DNA from: Tetrahymena elliotti 4EA
Lineage: Eukaryota > Ciliophora > Oligohymenophorea > Hymenostomatida > Tetrahymenidae
Direction of reading: 5' to 3'
Assembly: GCA_000231825.2 (NCBI GenBank)
Contig: JH720300.1
Location: forward strand, 800,480-864,479
Length of the DNA stretch: 64,000 nucleotides
In this document: positions 57,840-64,000 of the stretch, piece by piece
Numbering within the stretch: position 1 is the stretch's first letter
Layout: each line of letters starts with the position of its first letter
Program-made: the position numbers and the translations under genes
The notes under the pieces: model-generated
Database searches by the model: none
What the model was told of the DNA's origin: nothing
What the model saw: only the letters and a program-made list of their open reading frames with translations

Positions 57840-60685
57840 ATGATATATTAAGATGATTATGAATTAGAATAAGAGAAAATTATTTTTGTATAGAGAAATG
57901 GAGATTTAGAATCTAAGAAAATAAGTAAAGTTGTACTTAAGACAGGAATTACATTCTTAGACATCTAAATAAAAGTACAAAGGGATCTAAAGTTAGGATA
58001 TACTGAAAATTTTAGGCTTTTTAATAGGGAAGGAGTTGAAATGTTTGAGAATGATATACCTTTTATTCAAAATAACTGCTATCTTTTGGCAAGTATGGGA
58101 GAAGAATATGATTCAACAAGTGGATTCTCATAATATGAGATTCTTTAAACTATTGGTGAAGGAGGATTTGGTAGAGTAGTATTAGCTGAACATAAATAGA
58201 CAAAAGATAAATTTGCAATAAAATATGTGAATACTTCTTTGATCGGGAATGCAAGTGATATTGATATGGTTTTTCGTGAAGCAGAAGTATTTAATTTATA
58301 TAAAATACCAAATATAATTATTCAAATATTTTCATTAAAATTAAAACAATCCTATAGCAATAATTCTACTAGAGGATTAATGTATTCTTTTCTTTAATCA
58401 AAAGGTTTTGAAAAATTTGAATCACAGAAATATTGTTAGGATTTTTAATTGCTATACTCTAAAAGGAATGGAGGTCGTTTTTATAATGGAGTATTTGCAA
58501 GGAGGTGAGCTACTAGAATATGTAACTAAAAAGGGGAGATTATCTGAGGTTGAAGCAAGGCAATTTTTTAGATAAATTGTAGATGCTATTTAATACTGTC
58601 ATAAAGAAAATGTCATTCATAGAGATCTCAAGCTAGAAAATATCCTTCTTTCTTAATCTAGCAGTTCATCAATAATTAAAATTATTGATTTTGGTATTGC
58701 AGGAGTAGGAAATTTGAATACAAATAAACTTAATGTTGGTTCATTGAGGTATATATATTTTATTTGAATTAAAAATCCAAATATTAAGAATAACATTTTT
58801 AAATTAATTATTTTAGATAGAGTAATAATAATTTTTAAATCAAAAGGTATATGGCACCAGAAGTTCTGCTTAAATAAGTTTAAAGTTTATAAAAAAGTAT
58901 TGATATATGGAGTTTAGGAGTCATTCTTTACACCCTTGTTGTTGGAAATTTGCCATTTAATGGAGAGACTCCTAGTGAAATTATTTAAAAAATAACTACA
59001 AGTAGCTACAGTTTTCCTGCATAGGTTGAAGGAATTCTGACAGATGAAATAAAAGATCTAATCAATAATATTTTGATAGTTACTCCAGAAAAGAGATTTT
59101 CTCTGAAGCAAATAAGGCAACATGAATGGATGAAATTAACAAGCATCTAGCTTTATGAAAAGCAAATTATTTTATAATAAGTAAATTAAATAAATTCAAA
59201 TCTATTTAATTCAAATTTTAATTAATTTAAGAAAATGGAGCAAATGTATAATAAAGTGTACAAAGGTGGTGCAAAGTGTATCTTTAGATTTCCTAAAAAA
59301 TTTTATTTTTTAATTAAGCTATTTAAAAATAAAACTAGTTCATCAATGGTAAAATACTAGAGACATGACTCTTAGAGGAATAACTTCGGGCACAACAAAA
59401 TAAATCAATTTAGATAGCATGCATATGAATTAAACGAAAGACTAAAAATTTTATTTAAACTAGTCACCTTAATAGTCCCCATTAAATATCAATATGTCAA
59501 GAGAATAAACAAGATAAAATAATATGAGGGAAATGACTAGCTAAAGATTTGGGAGTCCTTTAATAAAAGTAAATACAAGAATGAATCTTCGAGAAAATAC
59601 TAGTAGTAGTTTAAAAGAGCCAACCAAAATGAATGGTATGTCTCCATAAAGGGGTTCACCTAAAAAGCTTCCTTATTCAAAGAAATTAAATTTACCTACA
59701 CTATAAGATCAAATAATGTTTGCTCAAGATATGCTAGATGATTTCAAAGAAGAAGATGAATATTTCTCTAAGTAAAATGCAGTAGAAGAACAAATTTATG
59801 AAATAAAAAAAGTGTTGGGGTTACTTAATACTCCACCAAAAGAGCCAATAAAACTTGAATCAAAAGTAAACTTACCAGCCCTATAAAATCCAAACTTGAA
59901 CTTTCAAACAGCAAGTAATTTTCATTTTTTTTTTTACTTAAATAGTTGATTCTTATAATAAAAAAGATGCTTCATTGTTTTAAAATAAGACTAAAGTTGT
60001 TAAAGCTGGATCAAAAGAATTTTAAGAAAATGAAAATAAATAAATAGAAAATAATAAACAACTTGAAAGTTAATTAGATTCTAATGAAAATTCAAATGAA
60101 TAGAATAAATCAGAAAAATCTCCAGTGAATTTAAAAGAAGTAAAAATTGAAAAAAACAACAATGAAAAAATCCCTAGAATTGATTCTTCTCCTAAATCAC
60201 ATAAATCAGATTATAAAAGCAATTTAGGAGACTTTATAAATGATGATTTATCTTTAGAAGAACCATAAGATTTAATGAAAAAAAAGAAAAAAGATGAACC
60301 TTATTACAGGCTTGTTTACATCATTAGACAAACGTAATTTTCATTCTCTAATTTTTTGAAAAACCTTTTAAATAGAAAATAATAGTAAATCTAAGGAGAC
60401 CCGAACCTGTAAATTAATAAAGTGTATGGAGGAATATATATACCTTAAGAAATAGGCTTTGTTAAGTATACAGCAAACACTAATTTAAGGTAATTATAGA
60501 CTTCTCCTCATAGATTCTCAATGAAAAAATTATAGTTTCCTCCAAAAAATAGGAGCTTGTCTCCTAAAAGAATTTCTCCAGTTAATCAAATTTAAAATGA
60601 AACAAATTAACCAATAGTTTTTCTTAATAAGCCTATCTCATTTAAGCTTAATTTTAAAAAAAAGCTAAATGCTTCATATGATTGA
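57840..60685 (+). CDS. Ser/Thr protein kinase, CAMK/AMPK-like, with N-terminal doublecortin-like domain
   Basis: Six exons, 57840-58286, 58405-58748, 58847-59275, 59319-59914, 59946-60333, 60376-60685; sum 2514 nt, 837 aa, TGA stop. Residues about 12-92 resemble a doublecortin/ubiquitin-like fold: FVQRNGD, then [14 protein letters not shown], then [12 protein letters not shown], which lines up with the RNGD start and YVAxGxEEF-like end of DCX domains. Kinase domain about 99-359: glycine loop GEGGFGRV, lysine in FAIKYV (K128), glutamate in [15 protein letters not shown] (D223), DFGIAG (D244), [22 protein letters not shown] and [16 protein letters not shown], all catalytic residues present, so active. 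The pattern is CAMK-group (DCLK/SNF1-like). The tail (360-837) is Ser/Pro/Lys/Gln-rich with many SP sites, probably disordered. DCX domains bind microtubules, so a cytoskeletal kinase is likely; the DCX call is moderate. Introns 59276-59318, 59915-59945 and 60334-60375 are only 43, 31 and 42 nt. Confidence 0.9.
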
Positions 60686-61216
60686 AATTTTTGTAAATTT
60701 TAAATTAAACAAAAAAATTCTAATTATTAGTTTTAACCACCAATTTTAAATCATACAATTAAAAAAAATTGATTTCATCAAAAATTTTATGTAAAATATA
60801 TTTTGATGTTTTAAATTATCCATAATAAAGATATTTTATATTCATTTTATTTTGCATACAACGTAATAAGCTTTTTTTAAATTAAATTTAATAAAATAAT
60901 ATCCTGCTGATTAATCGAATTTCTGTTTAAAGTAAACAAAAATAATGTTTTAACATTTTAAATATTATTTTTATTTGAATATTTATTTTTTTCATCCATA
61001 ATTTTAAGATTTAAGTTCTAGTTTATTATTAAAATCAGAAAATTTAAATAAATAAATATTTTAATAATTTTGTTGAAATTGTTAACAAACAAATTACAAC
61101 AAAAATAACATGCTATTTCATTTTAAAGTCAACATTTAAATTGCTAGATATTAACTTAAAACAAGTTAGATTAATAAAAGCAAAATATCCAAGTTAATTT
61201 TATTTTTTATTTTTTT
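60686..61216. other. Intergenic between convergent genes (531 bp)
   Basis: AT-rich 3' UTR/terminator region shared by the kinase (+) and UPF0598 (-) genes. Nothing else seen. Confidence 0.5.
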
Positions 61217-62446
61217 TCAATTTTTTTGTTCATCAAACCTGGCTGCTTCCTTTTCAGGTATATTCAGGATTTCATATACTTTTCCTTTCCATTCTAGGTA
61301 CATTGAATTTCCATCTATCTATTTATTATAAAAGAATTAATAGTTGAAATCAAATAATTCTGATTAATTACCCTAATATATTTTGATAACATCATAGATA
61401 CATCTGTTGAGAATATACCATATCCAATATCGTTTAGAGAGACTTTGTGATAAAGTAAACCTTTAAATATTTTATTAAGAAAAACCAAGCTTGATTGAAA
61501 ATGGTTTAATTTAAGCAAAAATTATTAATTAAATTAAAAGAGCTCTGCTTATTTGGCAAATATTTATTAAAAATGTAAGAAATAATCATATGCTCAATTA
61601 ATTAAAACTGAAATTTCATTAAGGAATTTTTTAATAACCTTGGTCATCTTTCTTCAAATCTGCAGGATTGAATGTCTCTGTCAAATATAATGAGTAGTGC
61701 TTTTAAATAAGAATTTGTATTTTTAATCCAAAAAATGTATATCGTTTTTAAATATTTGAAAATTTACTAATTGGTTGCTTTCTTCCTCTAAATGAGTGAA
61801 AACAATAGGTTTTACACTGCTTCTAACATAGTTATATTCCCCCCAGCACTCACTAACATCTAATATATTAATCGAATATTTATAGATCTTCTATTGATAT
61901 ACAAAATAATACGTGAATAGTTGAGATTTCTTCCTGTTTAGTTTTTAACCAGGTTCTTGTAAAAGTTTTTCTATTTTACAAATTTTTGAATATTAAGATA
62001 ATTTTTTCTTCAATTAATTGATTTGTATTTTTTTTATCTAGAATTTCTAAACAAAAATGGTTGCTTTTTTTCATATTTATTTATCTTTTTTGAAATTAAA
62101 ATACATTTAAATTACCATGAATCTTTTGTCTTTAAGGCAATTTGTAAAATTATAGGAATCTTGCTCATCAAGATAGAGTAAACCCTTCAAAAAATAAAAA
62201 TTAATTTACATTTTTGTGAATATGAAAAATATCAATCATATTTTGTAAATATCTCGATAGATAAAATGGAAAGCATTTAAAGAATTAAAACAAAACTTTA
62301 TGATCTATAAAGAAGAAGTACTCACGCAAAGATCCATCATTTTGCTCTAAGTATTGAACTCTATTAGAAAATAAAAACTTAGAATTAGAGTGAAACTATT
62401 TGAAAATAACTAGAGGAGCTTATTTTATTTTTAAGATAAATTACAT
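61217..62446 (-). CDS. UPF0598 (C8orf82) family protein, probably mitochondrial
   Basis: Seven exons in transcription order: 62297-62446, 62116-62184, 61950-61970, 61768-61890, 61639-61699, 61372-61547, 61217-61318; sum 702 nt, 233 aa, TGA stop. Family strings line up with human C8orf82: REYFFFIDHKGLLYLDEQ against REYFYYVDHQGQLFLDD, then NFTNCLKDKRF, SECWGEYNYVR followed by PIVFTHLEEE (human PCGRERNFLR then PVVFTHL), TETFNPADL (human PFEPARL), GLLYHKV, and LEWKGKVYEI near the end. The function of this family is unknown; the human protein is mitochondrial. The N-terminus MQFILKIKQAPLVIFKQF is basic and hydrophobic without acids, fitting a mitochondrial presequence. The third exon is 21 nt. An upstream ATG at 62700 with extra introns is possible, but the family length favours 62446. 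Divergent from the cathepsin gene. Confidence 0.85.
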
Positions 62447-63023
62447 TCTAAAGTACTCAAAATAATCAAAAATTTTCTTAATTAATTTAAAAATTTCTTT
62501 TATCAAGTGAATATACAATCAAAGTATAATCAATTATCTGCTTAACATTTTAAAAATCTAAATGTCTTCGATTAATCTGATAGTTCTACCTAGAATATTT
62601 TGAACAAATCATTTATCATCTAACATTTCAAGAATAATTATTTTTATTTATAAGATTTCTCAAGCAACTTAAAGAAATAAAAAAACTTTGGAGATTGCAT
62701 GGTAATAAAGTCAATTGATTTCAATTAGTTTTATTCAAATTGAGTGGTTTTGCTTAGGTAAAAGAATTAAAATAATAAGTAAATTTTGATAATTAAGCAA
62801 CTCTACTATTATCATTATCACTGATCATCAATTAAATGCAAAAAAGTTATAAAGATTGTCTAATAGATCTGATGACACACTATTCATAATTTAAATTGAT
62901 GATAAATTATATATAATTCATAATTTTTTTACTTTAAAAAGAGAAATCTATTTTGTGATTTATAAAAAAATATTTATTATAAAATTTAATTAATTGATAC
63001 TCGTAAAAATATCATCATTCCAA
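62447..63023. other. Divergent promoter region
   Basis: 577 bp between UPF0598 (-) and the cathepsin gene (+). An open minus-strand frame starting at 62700 might be 5' UTR or a longer N-terminus. No motif named. Confidence 0.45.

Positions 63024-64000
<977 letters not shown>

Overview
The window is ciliate macronuclear DNA of Tetrahymena type. It is very AT-rich (intergenic DNA looks roughly 80-85% A+T). Every convincing protein needs TAA and TAG read as glutamine, with TGA as the only stop, and nearly all genes carry small AT-rich GT..AG introns. A standard-code translation cuts each gene into short pieces, so I rebuilt the genes by hand with the ciliate code, conserved motifs, splice sites and phase bookkeeping. 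Where an entry says the exons sum to a multiple of three, I checked that by adding coordinates.

Layout. 1-5907: an N run, then gene-free DNA. 5908-7204 (+): HSDL2-like dehydrogenase. About 7785-8300 (-): leucine-rich-repeat fragment. 9183-11450 (+): vWA domain plus RS-rich tail. 13017-16019 (+): DHHC palmitoyltransferase with an apparent reading-frame break. 17174-20163 (+): outer-arm dynein intermediate chain 2. 21692-22428 (+): small unknown protein. 23153-23876 or beyond (-): unknown gene with a 24-nt intron. 24296-25247 (+): coiled-coil protein. 26253-27867 (-): ETF alpha. 29112-31662 (-): C2 plus four-TM protein with a Gln-rich tail. 32193-33877 (-): coiled-coil protein with a 20-nt exon. 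34953-42999 (+): the spliceosome core protein PRPF8. 44179-44589 (+): weak ORF. 45701-46512 (+): RGG/FoP-type mRNA-export adaptor. 47999-51532 (-): 1177-aa RRM/Gln-Asn-rich/RS-like protein in one exon. 53622-56975 (+): 1080-aa Gln/Asn-rich unknown. 57840-60685 (+): protein kinase with a doublecortin-like N-terminus. 61217-62446 (-): UPF0598 (C8orf82) family protein. 63024-64000 (+): cathepsin L-like protease, running off the window.

The genes are ordinary nuclear housekeeping, ciliary and regulatory genes, not an operon or mobile island. A loose theme is RNA metabolism: PRPF8, an RRM/RS-like protein, a FoP/RGG protein and a vWA protein with an RS tail. Others relate to cilia and membranes (dynein IC2, C2-TM protein, DHHC enzyme) and mitochondria (ETF alpha, probably UPF0598). 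No tRNA, rRNA, CRISPR, transposon or telomeric repeat was recognised. The most unusual features are the gene architectures: introns of 24 and 31 nt, exons of 20 and 21 nt, a 7-nt coding first exon in PRPF8, a frame break in the DHHC gene, and the vWA-RS and DCX-like-kinase domain pairings.
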